This document shows, piece after piece, positions 16,839 to 24,622 of a stretch of 64,000 nucleotides of DNA. The first letter of the stretch is position 1; each line of letters begins with the position of its first letter. The notes beneath the pieces are model-generated. The model was not told where the DNA came from. It did not search any database and saw only the letters and a list, made by a program, of their open reading frames with translations. Both the position numbers and the translations under genes were made by a program. The stretch is from Micromonospora citrea (lineage in GTDB: Bacteria > Actinomycetota > Actinomycetes > Mycobacteriales > Micromonosporaceae), in contig NZ_FMHZ01000002.1 in NCBI RefSeq assembly GCF_900090315.1, forward strand, positions 620,001 through 684,000. The letters are read 5' to 3'.

Positions 16839-18752
16839 CTACAGGCCGGCGCGCACCGCCGCCGGACGGCCGCCGACGACCGGCAGCTCGATGCGGCTGC
16901 GGTCGAAGTGGACCGTGATCTCGGCCCTGTTCTGCTTGGCGCGGCTGCTGTAGCCGGAGTACGAGCCGAGCAGGACCACCCCGATCTGGTGACCGGCGTC
17001 GAAGACGTAGTCCTCGGGGAGCAGCCGCACGTCGACGGCGTTCCTGGCACCGGGCACCAGCGGCGTCGACGCGCCCAGCGAGGCCAGGTTGAGCCCGTCG
17101 AGGATGCCCTTGGTCACCAGTTCCTGCCCGTTGGCGGCGACCGTCTTCTCGGTCCGCCGGTAGCAGGCCTCCTCGGCGTGCCCGCCCCAGGTGGCCTCGC
17201 CACCCCAACAGTCCTCGGTGGCGAGGGTCCGGATGCCGTCGCCGACGGTGCTGAACCGGGGCCGGGTGCCGTAGTCGACGAGCAGGCCGGCGAAGCTGGT
17301 GTCCTCGCCGTCGACGGACGCGTTGATCCGCACCACCGGCGAGCCCGAGACGTGCAGCGGCGCCCGCAGCGGCGGGGACAGGAACACCAGCCGGTTCTCG
17401 GTGTCCGCCAGCGGGTCCGACGGGTGACGGACGGCGTTGACCTGGCTCATCGTCGGGGTGTCCCGGAACGACACCGACGCGTTGCCGGGGTGCGGACGCA
17501 CCGACAGGCCGCCGGCCGTCCCGTCCGGGCCGGGGCGCAGGAACACCTGCGTGGCGTGGGCGGCCGGCAACGGCCAGGTGGGGTGGCTCTCCCAGACGTC
17601 CGGCGCCCGCTCGACGTCGACCATCGGCTCGGCCATGATGCCGTTGTCGATGCCGTGCAGCCAGTGGTCGAACCACCGGTGCAGCGTGTCCACCCACCGC
17701 TGGCGGCGGAAGTCGAACGGGTCGACGTGGCCGGTGCCGGTCAGCCAGAGCTTGCGGGGGACGTTCCGCTCCGCGAGCGCGTTCCACCAGTTGCTGAAGT
17801 GGTCCGGCCGGACGTTGTTGTCGTTGAGGCCGTGCACGACGAAGACGCTGGCGCGCACCTGACCGGCGTGCGGGACGTAGTCGCGCTCGGCCCAGAAGTC
17901 GTTGTAGTCGCCGGTGACGTCGTCGACGCCCGCGCCGAGCCGGTCCCGCACCGGCGCGCAGTACGCCCTGCGGTCGGGGTCGGTGACCGTGTTGGCGAGG
18001 CTGCCCGAGTAGTTGTTCGCCCGGGTGACCAGGCCGTTGCTGCGCGAGTAGTCGTACCAGCTGGAGATGGCCGAGATCGGCACGATCGTGCTCAGCCCGG
18101 CCACCCCGTCGGCCGCGGCGGCGTTGGCGAGCGTGCCGTCGTACGACTTGCCGATCATGCCGGTGCGACCGTTGTGCCAGTCGGCGACGACGGCGCGGCC
18201 GGCGGCGTCGCGGCCGGGGCGGCGTCCGTTGAGCCAGTCGATCGCGGTCGGCGCGCTGATGTTGTCCGCGCGGCCGCCGGTGACCGGGCAGCCGGTCGAG
18301 TTGTTGGTGCCGATCATGTCGAGCAGCACCACCGCGTAGCCGCGCGGCACGAAGTAGTTGTCGTAGAACAGCGGCCACCGGTCGTTGAGGCCGTCGCCGT
18401 CGAGGTCGGCCTTGCACTCGCCCTCGTTGCCCCGGCACACGGTGGAGTAGTAGGGGCTGGCGTCCATCACCACCGGCACGCGCAGGCCGTCGTCGCTGGC
18501 GCGGGGCCGGATGACGTCCAGGGCGACGACGTCGCGTGCCCCGTCGGCGTCGGTGTCGACGTCGGCGGTGACGAAGACCCGTTCACGGATCGCGTCGGCG
18601 TAGCCGAACACCGGCTGGGTGACCCCGCCCTCGACGACCGGCCCGGTGCTCTCCGTGGCGGGTCGTGCCGCCGCGGTGGTGGCCGGCAGCCCGACGGCCG
18701 TGGTCGCCACGACCACCACCGCCGCCCGCCACCAGGTTCTCGTGGTTCGCAT
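16839..18752 (-). CDS. Secreted X-prolyl-dipeptidyl-peptidase-like serine hydrolase
   Basis: A 637-residue exported enzyme of the CocE/PepX group (S15-type alpha/beta hydrolase plus C-terminal jelly-roll). A signal peptide with a hydrophobic AAVVVVATTAV core ends near AAARP. The nucleophile is in MIGKSYDGTL (about S203), the acid in VHGLNDNNVRP (about D311) and the histidine in GTGHVDPFDF (about H342), a complete triad. The C-terminal domain begins near the RLVFLSPPL segment and includes VDVRLLPEDYVFDAGHQIGV. GGAGGA before ATG 18752 sets the start. It probably cleaves proline-containing peptides outside the cell. Confidence 0.9.
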   Translation of the reverse strand: MRTTRTWWRAAVVVVATTAVGLPATTAAARPATESTGPVVEGGVTQPVFGYADAIRERVFVTADVDTDADGARDVVALDVIRPRASDDGLRVPVVMDASPYYSTVCRGNEGECKADLDGDGLNDRWPLFYDNYFVPRGYAVVLLDMIGTNNSTGCPVTGGRADNISAPTAIDWLNGRRPGRDAAGRAVVADWHNGRTGMIGKSYDGTLANAAAADGVAGLSTIVPISAISSWYDYSRSNGLVTRANNYSGSLANTVTDPDRRAYCAPVRDRLGAGVDDVTGDYNDFWAERDYVPHAGQVRASVFVVHGLNDNNVRPDHFSNWWNALAERNVPRKLWLTGTGHVDPFDFRRQRWVDTLHRWFDHWLHGIDNGIMAEPMVDVERAPDVWESHPTWPLPAAHATQVFLRPGPDGTAGGLSVRPHPGNASVSFRDTPTMSQVNAVRHPSDPLADTENRLVFLSPPLRAPLHVSGSPVVRINASVDGEDTSFAGLLVDYGTRPRFSTVGDGIRTLATEDCWGGEATWGGHAEEACYRRTEKTVAANGQELVTKGILDGLNLASLGASTPLVPGARNAVDVRLLPEDYVFDAGHQIGVVLLGSYSGYSSRAKQNRAEITVHFDRSRIELPVVGGRPAAVRAGL

Positions 18753-18900
18753 CGCGCTCCTCCCGTTCGGCGCACCCGCCGTCGGTCCGCCGCGCTCCGA
18801 CGTGCTGACCAGGAGGTCGCCGGGCCGACGGATAGATCGAAGCGTACGAATGGATGTGCGGCCGGTCATCGGACACGTGTGGCAGGTGCGCGTCCCCGGC

Positions 18901-18963
18901 TCCTACGTCTGTCGCAGGCGCTCGTGCCCCGTCACCCGCCGCCGGCGTACGACAGGCGTAGGA
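18901..18963. promoter_or_regulatory. Long inverted repeat in divergent promoter region
   Basis: TCCTACGTCTGTCG (18901-18914) and CGACAGGCGTAGGA (18950-18963) are 14-base arms with a single mismatch, separated by 35 bases. They lie between the divergent peptidase gene (start 18752) and the sugar ABC operon (start 18995). They may be paired half-sites for a regulator or the stem of a 5' leader for the ABC operon. Confidence 0.5.
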
Positions 18964-18994
18964 GGCGGCGGCACGCGATTCCAACAGGTGCCCG

Positions 18995-19885
18995 ATGACC
19001 CGACGGCGCAGCGGCCATAGGTTCGGCGACGTGCGGTTGTCGGGTCGCGCCACGATCCCGCGGATCATCGGGCGTTTCGTGGTTCCGGCCCTGTTCGCGG
19101 CGCTGTTCGCCGCCCCGCTGTGGTTCATGGTGGTCGGCTCCCTGCGACCCGCCGGCCTGCCCCCGCCGCGCACCCTCGAACTCCTCCCGCCCGAGCCGAC
19201 GGTGGCCGCCTACGCCCGACTGCCCGAGCTGATCCCGCTGTTCCGCTACCTGGCGAACTCGGCACTGGTCGTGGCGCTCGCCGTGCCGCTGACCGTCGCC
19301 GTGGCCTCGCTGACCGGCTTCGGCCTGCGGCTGCTCGCGCCGACCGCGCGCCGGCGGGTGGTCCTCGGCCTGCTGGCGGTGCTGCTCGTCCCCGCCACCG
19401 CCGTGTGGGCGACCCGCTTCGAGCTTTTCCGCCTGGCCGGAGTGGTCGACACGTACGTCCCGCTGCTGGCCCCGGCGGCGCTGGCCGGCAGCCCGTTCCT
19501 GGTGCTGCTCTACGCCTGGAGCTTCGGCGGGGTGCCGGATACCCAACTCCAGGCGGCCCGGCTGGAGGGCGCCGGGTGGCTGACCGTCTGGCGCCGCGTG
19601 GCGATGCCCCAGGTACGCCCGGCGACCCTCGCGGTGGCCGTGCTGGCCTTCACGTTCCACTGGGCCAACTTCATCGACCCGCTGCTGTACCTGCACAGCG
19701 GCGACCGGTACACCTACCCGCTCGGCCTGCAGTTCCTGCGGCTGCTGAACCCCACGGACTGGCCGCTGCTGATGGCCGGTTGCGTGGTCGCCACCGTCCC
19801 GTGCGTGCTGGTGTTCCTCCTGGCCCAGCGGATCCTGCTGGACGACGACCCCCTGGCCGCACTCAGATCTGGAGGACGCAGTTGA
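18995..19885 (+). CDS. Carbohydrate ABC transporter permease (MalG type)
   Basis: A 296-residue CUT1 permease with about six membrane helices and the EAA loop DTQLQAARLEGAGWLTVWRR. It opens a five-gene operon with the order MalG-binding protein-ATPase-MalF-lipoprotein, which differs from the common binding protein-MalF-MalG order. AGGTG precedes the ATG. Its stop overlaps the TTG start of the binding-protein gene. Confidence 0.9.
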   Translation: MTRRRSGHRFGDVRLSGRATIPRIIGRFVVPALFAALFAAPLWFMVVGSLRPAGLPPPRTLELLPPEPTVAAYARLPELIPLFRYLANSALVVALAVPLTVAVASLTGFGLRLLAPTARRRVVLGLLAVLLVPATAVWATRFELFRLAGVVDTYVPLLAPAALAGSPFLVLLYAWSFGGVPDTQLQAARLEGAGWLTVWRRVAMPQVRPATLAVAVLAFTFHWANFIDPLLYLHSGDRYTYPLGLQFLRLLNPTDWPLLMAGCVVATVPCVLVFLLAQRILLDDDPLAALRSGGRS

Positions 19886-21183
19886 CCGACACCCGGGCAC
19901 GGCGATGGGTCGGCCTGGTCGTGGCCGCCCTGCTGGTCGGCTACGCCGCCGGCTGCGGCGGCGGTGACCGCGCCGACGACGCGTCGGGCATCACCGTGGT
20001 GCTGTTCGGCGACGCCGAGGAGGTCGCCGGCTACCGCACCATGGTGGCCGCGTTCGAGGAGGCCAACCGCGACGTGGACGTCAACCTCTCGCCCGTCGCC
20101 GGCCAGGACGAGCTGATGGCCCGGCTGACCACCTCGTTCGCCGGCGGCAGGCCACCGGACGTGTTCCTGCTCAACTACCGCCGCTACGGGCAGTTCGCCG
20201 CGCAGGGAGCGATCGAGCCGGCGCAGTCCTACCTGGAGCGCAGCACCGTGCTGAAGGAGAGCGACTTCAGCCCGCAGACGCTGGACGCCTTCCGCTTCGA
20301 CGGCAGGGCCCTGACCTGCCTGCCGCAGAACCTCTCCTCGCTGGTCGTCTACTACAACGCCGACCTGTTCGCCGCCGCCGGCGTGCCGCTGCCGAAGGCC
20401 GGCTGGACCTGGGACGACTTCCTCGCCGCCGCCCGCGCGCTGACCCGCGACGGCCGCTACGGGGCGGGCGTCGAGCCGTCCGTGCCCCGGCTCGCGCCGT
20501 TCGTCTGGTCCAACCGGGGCGAGCTCGTCGACGACCCGGCCCGGCCCACCACCCTGACCCTCACCCGGGACCCGGCCACCCGCGCGGCCGTCGACTGGTT
20601 CCTCGACCTGCAACTCAGGCACCGTGTCGTGCCGCCGGACGCCGAGGAGCAGAGCGAGTCGAGCGAGGCCCGGTTCCTGCGCGGCAACCTCGGCATGTAC
20701 CTCAACAGCCGGGTGGCCGTGCCCACGCTGCGCACCATCGACGGTTTCACCTGGGACGTGGCGCCGCTGCCGGTCGCGCCGGGCGGCGTACCCGCGTCGA
20801 TCCTGCACAGCGACGCCTACTGCATGGGCGCCGGCCTGCCCGACCACGACGACGCCTGGCGGTTCATCGAGTTCGCGATGGGCCCGGCCGGCCAGCGGAT
20901 CCTCGCCGAGTCCGGCCGCACCGTGCCGTCCCGGCTCGAAGTCGCCAACTCGCCGGCGTTCCTCGACCCGGCCGCGCCGCCGAAGTCGTCGCGGGTATAC
21001 CTCGACGCCGCGCCGCACCTGCGCACCACCCCGCGCACCGCCACCTGGTCCCGGGTGGAACGCGAGGCGGGCACCCTGCTGGAGGAGGTCTTCTACGGCC
21101 GGATCGGGCGCGAGGAGGGCCTACGCCGGCTGGAGGAGCAGAGCCGGCCGTTGTTCGCCCTGCCGACGGGAGCGGGCGGATGA
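19882..21183 (+). CDS. Sugar-binding lipoprotein of ABC importer
   Basis: A 433-residue extracellular solute-binding protein. A TTG start is inferred: it overlaps the permease stop (TTGA), GGAGGA stands just upstream, and the frame then gives an N-terminus TDTRARRWVGLVVAALLVGY followed by AAGCGGG, a good lipobox. The mature protein begins ITVVLFGDAEEVAGY and shows the PDVFLLNYRRYGQFAAQGAI segment typical of family 1 sugar-binding proteins. The bound sugar is unknown. Confidence 0.9.
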   Translation: MTDTRARRWVGLVVAALLVGYAAGCGGGDRADDASGITVVLFGDAEEVAGYRTMVAAFEEANRDVDVNLSPVAGQDELMARLTTSFAGGRPPDVFLLNYRRYGQFAAQGAIEPAQSYLERSTVLKESDFSPQTLDAFRFDGRALTCLPQNLSSLVVYYNADLFAAAGVPLPKAGWTWDDFLAAARALTRDGRYGAGVEPSVPRLAPFVWSNRGELVDDPARPTTLTLTRDPATRAAVDWFLDLQLRHRVVPPDAEEQSESSEARFLRGNLGMYLNSRVAVPTLRTIDGFTWDVAPLPVAPGGVPASILHSDAYCMGAGLPDHDDAWRFIEFAMGPAGQRILAESGRTVPSRLEVANSPAFLDPAAPPKSSRVYLDAAPHLRTTPRTATWSRVEREAGTLLEEVFYGRIGREEGLRRLEEQSRPLFALPTGAGG

Positions 21184-22190
21184 CCGGACGCGGAGCGATC
21201 CGGCTGGAGTCGCTGACCAAGACGTACGGGCGCACGACGGCCGTCGACGGGATGGACCTCGACGTACGGGCCGGAGAGATGATCACCCTGGTCGGGCCCT
21301 CGGGCTCCGGCAAGTCCACCGTCCTGCGGCTCATCGCCGGGCTCGACCGGCCGGACCGCGGCCGGGTCCTCGTGGACGGCCGGGACGTCGCCCTGGTGCC
21401 GCCGCACCGCCGGGCCGTGGCGATGGTCTTCCAGGACTACGCCCTCTACCCACACCTCACCGCGCTGGGCAACCTGACGTTCGGCCTGCGGGTGCGCCGG
21501 GTCCCCCGCGCCGAGGCCGACCGGCGGGCCCGCACCGCGGCCGAGCGGCTGGGGATCGCCGACCTGCTCGACCGGCACCCCGACGAGATGTCCGGCGGGC
21601 AGCGCCAGCGCGTCGCCCTGGCCCGCGCCCTGCTGCGCGAGCCCAGCGTCTACCTGCTCGACGAGCCGCTGGCCAGCCTGGACGCGCCGTTGCGCCTGGC
21701 CACCCGGGCCGACCTGCTCGCCCTGCACCGCGAACTCGGCACCACGACCGTCCACGTCACGCACGACCAGGCGGAGGCGATGACCCTCGGCGACCGGGTG
21801 GTCGTCCTCGACCGCGGCCGGGTGCGGCAGGTCGGGCCGCCGCAGCAGGTCTACGACGAGCCCGCCGACACCTTCGTGGCCGGCTTCCTGGGCAGCCCGC
21901 CGATGAACCTGGTGGCCGGCGGCGGCACGCTGGGCGGACGGCCGGACGTGACCCTCGGCGTACGGCCGGAGGACCTGGCGCTCGACGCCGAGGGCCCGGT
22001 CGAGGCGACCGTCGAGGTGGTGGAGGCGCTCGGCAGCGAGGCCGTCCTGCTGACCCGGTGCCCCGACGGCACCCGCCTCACCGTGCGCACCGGGCCACGG
22101 CCGGGCGTACGGCCGGGCGACCCGGTGCGGCTGCGCCCCGACCCGGACCGGGTCCACCGCTTCGACACCGCCACCGGGCGGCGCCGGTGA
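21180..22190 (+). CDS. Sugar ABC transporter ATPase (MsmK/UgpC type)
   Basis: A 336-residue ATPase. Walker A is GPSGSGKST (39-47), the Q-loop is VFQDYALYP (Q85), the signature is MSGGQRQR (about 137-144), Walker B is VYLLDE (157-162), and the switch histidine is in VTHDQAEA (about H195). A C-terminal TOBE/MalK-like domain contains LGVRPEDLALD. It overlaps both neighbours by four bases. The other two sugar importers in this window have no ATPase of their own, so this subunit could in principle serve them, though that is inference. Confidence 0.95.
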   Translation: MTGRGAIRLESLTKTYGRTTAVDGMDLDVRAGEMITLVGPSGSGKSTVLRLIAGLDRPDRGRVLVDGRDVALVPPHRRAVAMVFQDYALYPHLTALGNLTFGLRVRRVPRAEADRRARTAAERLGIADLLDRHPDEMSGGQRQRVALARALLREPSVYLLDEPLASLDAPLRLATRADLLALHRELGTTTVHVTHDQAEAMTLGDRVVVLDRGRVRQVGPPQQVYDEPADTFVAGFLGSPPMNLVAGGGTLGGRPDVTLGVRPEDLALDAEGPVEATVEVVEALGSEAVLLTRCPDGTRLTVRTGPRPGVRPGDPVRLRPDPDRVHRFDTATGRRR

Positions 22191-23068
22191 AGACGGTCCG
22201 CGCCGGCCGGCAGCTGACCGCCTGGGCGTTCCTCGCCCCGTACGCCGTGGCGGTCGCGCTGCTGGTCGCCCTGCCCGCTCTGCTCAACGTCGGGTACGCG
22301 TTCACCGACCACACCGGACTGACCCGGGACCCGCAGTTCGTGGGCCTGGCCAACGTACGCTGGATGCTGGCCGACGGTTTCCTGCTCGACAGCGTGCGGG
22401 CGTCCGCGACGCACGTGGCGCTGGCCGTGCCGGTCCGGCTGCTCGCCGCCGTGGGGCTCGGGCTGCTGCTCGCCGCGCCCCGGCCGGGCGGGCGGTGGTT
22501 CCGGGTCGCGGTATACCTGCCGACGGTCGTCCCCGACGTCGCGCTGGCCGTGCTGTTCCTGTGGGTGCTCAACCCGCTCTACGGCCCGCTCAACCAGGTG
22601 CTCGGGCTGTTCGGGCACCCCGGCTTCACCTGGCTGTCGGATCCGACCACCGCCCGGGTGGCGGTGGTGCTGATGCTGGCGTTCCCGATCGGCGAGGGCT
22701 TCGTCGTCGTCCTCGCCGCCCGCCGGATGCTCGACGGCCGGCTGTACGAGGCGGCGACGCTGGAGGGCTGCGGCCCGTTCGGCCAACTACGCCGGCTCAC
22801 GCTGCCGCTGCTGGCCCCCGTGCTGGTGCTGCTGGCCGTCCGGGACACGATCCTCACCCTCCAGGTGAACTTCGTCCCCGCGTACGTGCTCACCGACGGC
22901 CGGCCCGCCAACGCCACGCTCTACCTGCCCGTCTACATCTTCGACCAGGCCTTCGAGTTCTCCGGCTTCGCGTACGGCGCGCTCATCTCGACGGTGCTCA
23001 TGGCGGTCACGGCCGTCGTCGTCACCGCCCTGCTGCTGATGGTGCGGCGCTGGCGGGTACTGCGATGA
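22187..23068 (+). CDS. Carbohydrate ABC transporter permease (MalF type)
   Basis: A 293-residue membrane protein starting with a GTG that overlaps the ATPase stop (GTGA). It has about six hydrophobic segments, the EAA loop GRLYEAATLEGCGPFGQLRR and the periplasmic-facing FTDHTGLTRDPQFVGLANVR typical of MalF-like subunits. It completes the channel with the MalG-type protein encoded at the start of the operon. Confidence 0.92.
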   Translation: MKTVRAGRQLTAWAFLAPYAVAVALLVALPALLNVGYAFTDHTGLTRDPQFVGLANVRWMLADGFLLDSVRASATHVALAVPVRLLAAVGLGLLLAAPRPGGRWFRVAVYLPTVVPDVALAVLFLWVLNPLYGPLNQVLGLFGHPGFTWLSDPTTARVAVVLMLAFPIGEGFVVVLAARRMLDGRLYEAATLEGCGPFGQLRRLTLPLLAPVLVLLAVRDTILTLQVNFVPAYVLTDGRPANATLYLPVYIFDQAFEFSGFAYGALISTVLMAVTAVVVTALLLMVRRWRVLR

Positions 23069-23553
23069 GGTGGCACCCTGGCGCGGTGAGACTCCGGATG
23101 TTCGCGGTCGTCGCCACGGTCCCGCTGCTCGTCGCCTGCGGCGGGACGGACGCCCCGCCGGCGACCGGGCGGGGCCCGGGGATGCTGGCGAACCTGCCCA
23201 GCTGCGACCGGGTGCCGCTGGACACCGAGCCGGAGGTCGACGCCCGGGTCACCGGCCTGGTGCTGCCCGACGGCGCGCGCGTCACCTCGGTCGTGGAGCA
23301 GGGGGCCCTGACGACGGTCGAGGCCACCGTCCGGATGACCCCGCTGGACGTGCGCGCCCACTACGAGGGCCGCGCCGACATCGAACTGCTGCGCGTCGAG
23401 GACGAGGTCTTCGAGGCCGAGGTGCTGACCCGGGCGCAGCAGCGGCGGATGTACCTGCGGGCCGGCGCGCTCTGCGCCGACGGCACCACGCTGACCGCGG
23501 TGGTGGGGCCGGACTCGGAGGACGCGGGGCTGCCGGAGTTCCAGAGCGGTTAG
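23065..23553 (+). CDS. Small lipoprotein of unknown function
   Basis: A 162-residue predicted lipoprotein: MRWHPGAVRLRMFAVVATVP leads into LLVACGG, a lipobox. The mature part has no recognised domain; it contains short strands such as VTSVVEQGALTTVEATVRM and EDEVFEAEVLTRAQ with one cysteine near the C-terminus (GALCADG). The ATG overlaps the MalF stop (ATGA), so it is translated with the sugar importer and may be an accessory surface component. A GTG at 23086 is an alternative start. Confidence 0.7.
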   Translation: MRWHPGAVRLRMFAVVATVPLLVACGGTDAPPATGRGPGMLANLPSCDRVPLDTEPEVDARVTGLVLPDGARVTSVVEQGALTTVEATVRMTPLDVRAHYEGRADIELLRVEDEVFEAEVLTRAQQRRMYLRAGALCADGTTLTAVVGPDSEDAGLPEFQSG

Positions 23554-23667
23554 GTCGGCCGCCCGTCAGCGATGGACGCGGCCGGGGCTGCCGGTGGGAT
23601 CACGGTCGTCCGCCCCTGCGCCCGCACCCTGGGGGACCGTCCCGCGCCGGCGGTAGTCTCGGCCGTT

Positions 23668-24165
23668 GTGAGCTGGCTGCCTGACGACTTCGTCCACCCC
23701 GTCCACGTGCCCGTGCCCGGCACCGCGCTGCACCTGCGGCCGATCCGGGAGGCGGACGCCCCGCTCGACTATCCCGCCGTGATGGGATCGCGGGAGCGCC
23801 TGTGGGAGATCTTCGGCCCCGCCTGGGGCTGGCCGACGGACACGATGACCTACGACCAGAACCGCGTCGACCTGCTGCGGCACGAGAAGGAGATAGCCGC
23901 GCACCAGTCGTTCAACTACGCGCTGCTGGACGAGGAGGAGACGGCGATCCTCGGCTGCGTCTACATCGACCCGCCCGAGCGCGCCGGCTCGGACGGCGAG
24001 GTCTCCTGGTGGGTGGTGGACGACCTGGTCGACGGCGAGGTGGAACGCGCGTTCGACGCGCTGGTGCCGCGGTGGATCGCCGCCGACTGGCCCTTCCGGC
24101 AGCCCCGCTTCCTGGGCCGCGACATCGCCTGGCAGGACTGGCTCGCGCTGCCGCCCGCCTCCTGA
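23668..24165 (+). CDS. GNAT-like N-acetyltransferase
   Basis: A 165-residue protein with a GNAT-like layout: the opening strand TALHLRPIREADAPLDY, a central strand SFNYALLDEEETAILGCVYI with PPERAGSDGEVSWWVV as the beta4/beta5 region, and a C-terminal helix with FDALVPRWIAADWPF. The acetyl-CoA pyrophosphate loop is not the classical Q/RxxGxG/A, so activity is uncertain. The GTG at 23668 is preferred over an in-frame ATG at 23572 because the extra residues are low-complexity. It appears to be a single gene. Confidence 0.65.
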   Translation: MSWLPDDFVHPVHVPVPGTALHLRPIREADAPLDYPAVMGSRERLWEIFGPAWGWPTDTMTYDQNRVDLLRHEKEIAAHQSFNYALLDEEETAILGCVYIDPPERAGSDGEVSWWVVDDLVDGEVERAFDALVPRWIAADWPFRQPRFLGRDIAWQDWLALPPAS

Positions 24166-24187
24166 CACCGGCCAGGGGAAGCGTCGC

Positions 24188-24475
24188 TCACCCAGAGGCG
24201 CCGGCCGGGAGCGCCTTCTCCTCGGCGTGGGCCAGCCAGAGAAACAGCGGCGGGAGCAGCAGCTCGACGACCGCCAGCGCCACCTGGAAGCCGTGCGGCC
24301 AACCGTGCACGGCGAGCGAGAGCAGCCGCCCGAGCGCACCCAGCAGGAACACTCCGGCCAGCCACCGCACCGCCGTGGCGGGGATCGGTGACTGCCGGGC
24401 CGCCCAGAGCCAGGCGAGCCCGTAGCCGGCGAAGATCGCCCCGAAGAACCGCCCGAGGCTGTCGATCGTCGGGCC
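24188..24475 (-). pseudogene. 5'-truncated DUF4345-type membrane protein
   Basis: The frame encodes a protein-like stretch DSLGRFFGAIFAGYGLAWLW, then RWLAGVFLLGALGRLLSLAV and a last hydrophobic segment LAVVELLLPPLFLWLAHAEE. This matches the second to fourth helices of DUF4345 proteins, which are normally near 130 residues. No ATG, GTG or TTG exists before 24370 in this frame, and a TAG lies upstream, so the first helix and start codon are missing. Either the gene lost its 5' end or a shortened 60-residue product from GTG 24370 is made. Confidence 0.55.
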
Positions 24476-24622
24476 ATGACCGCAGGCGGCCCCGGCTCGA
24501 CAGGTGTCCTAACCCGACGACCGGAATCCCAACAGTTGCCGGGTGACGTCGGTCACCGTGCTGTCTACCGTGCGACAGACGACTGGTTCCCGGTCGCACC
24601 CGCACGTGGACGGGAGATCCGC

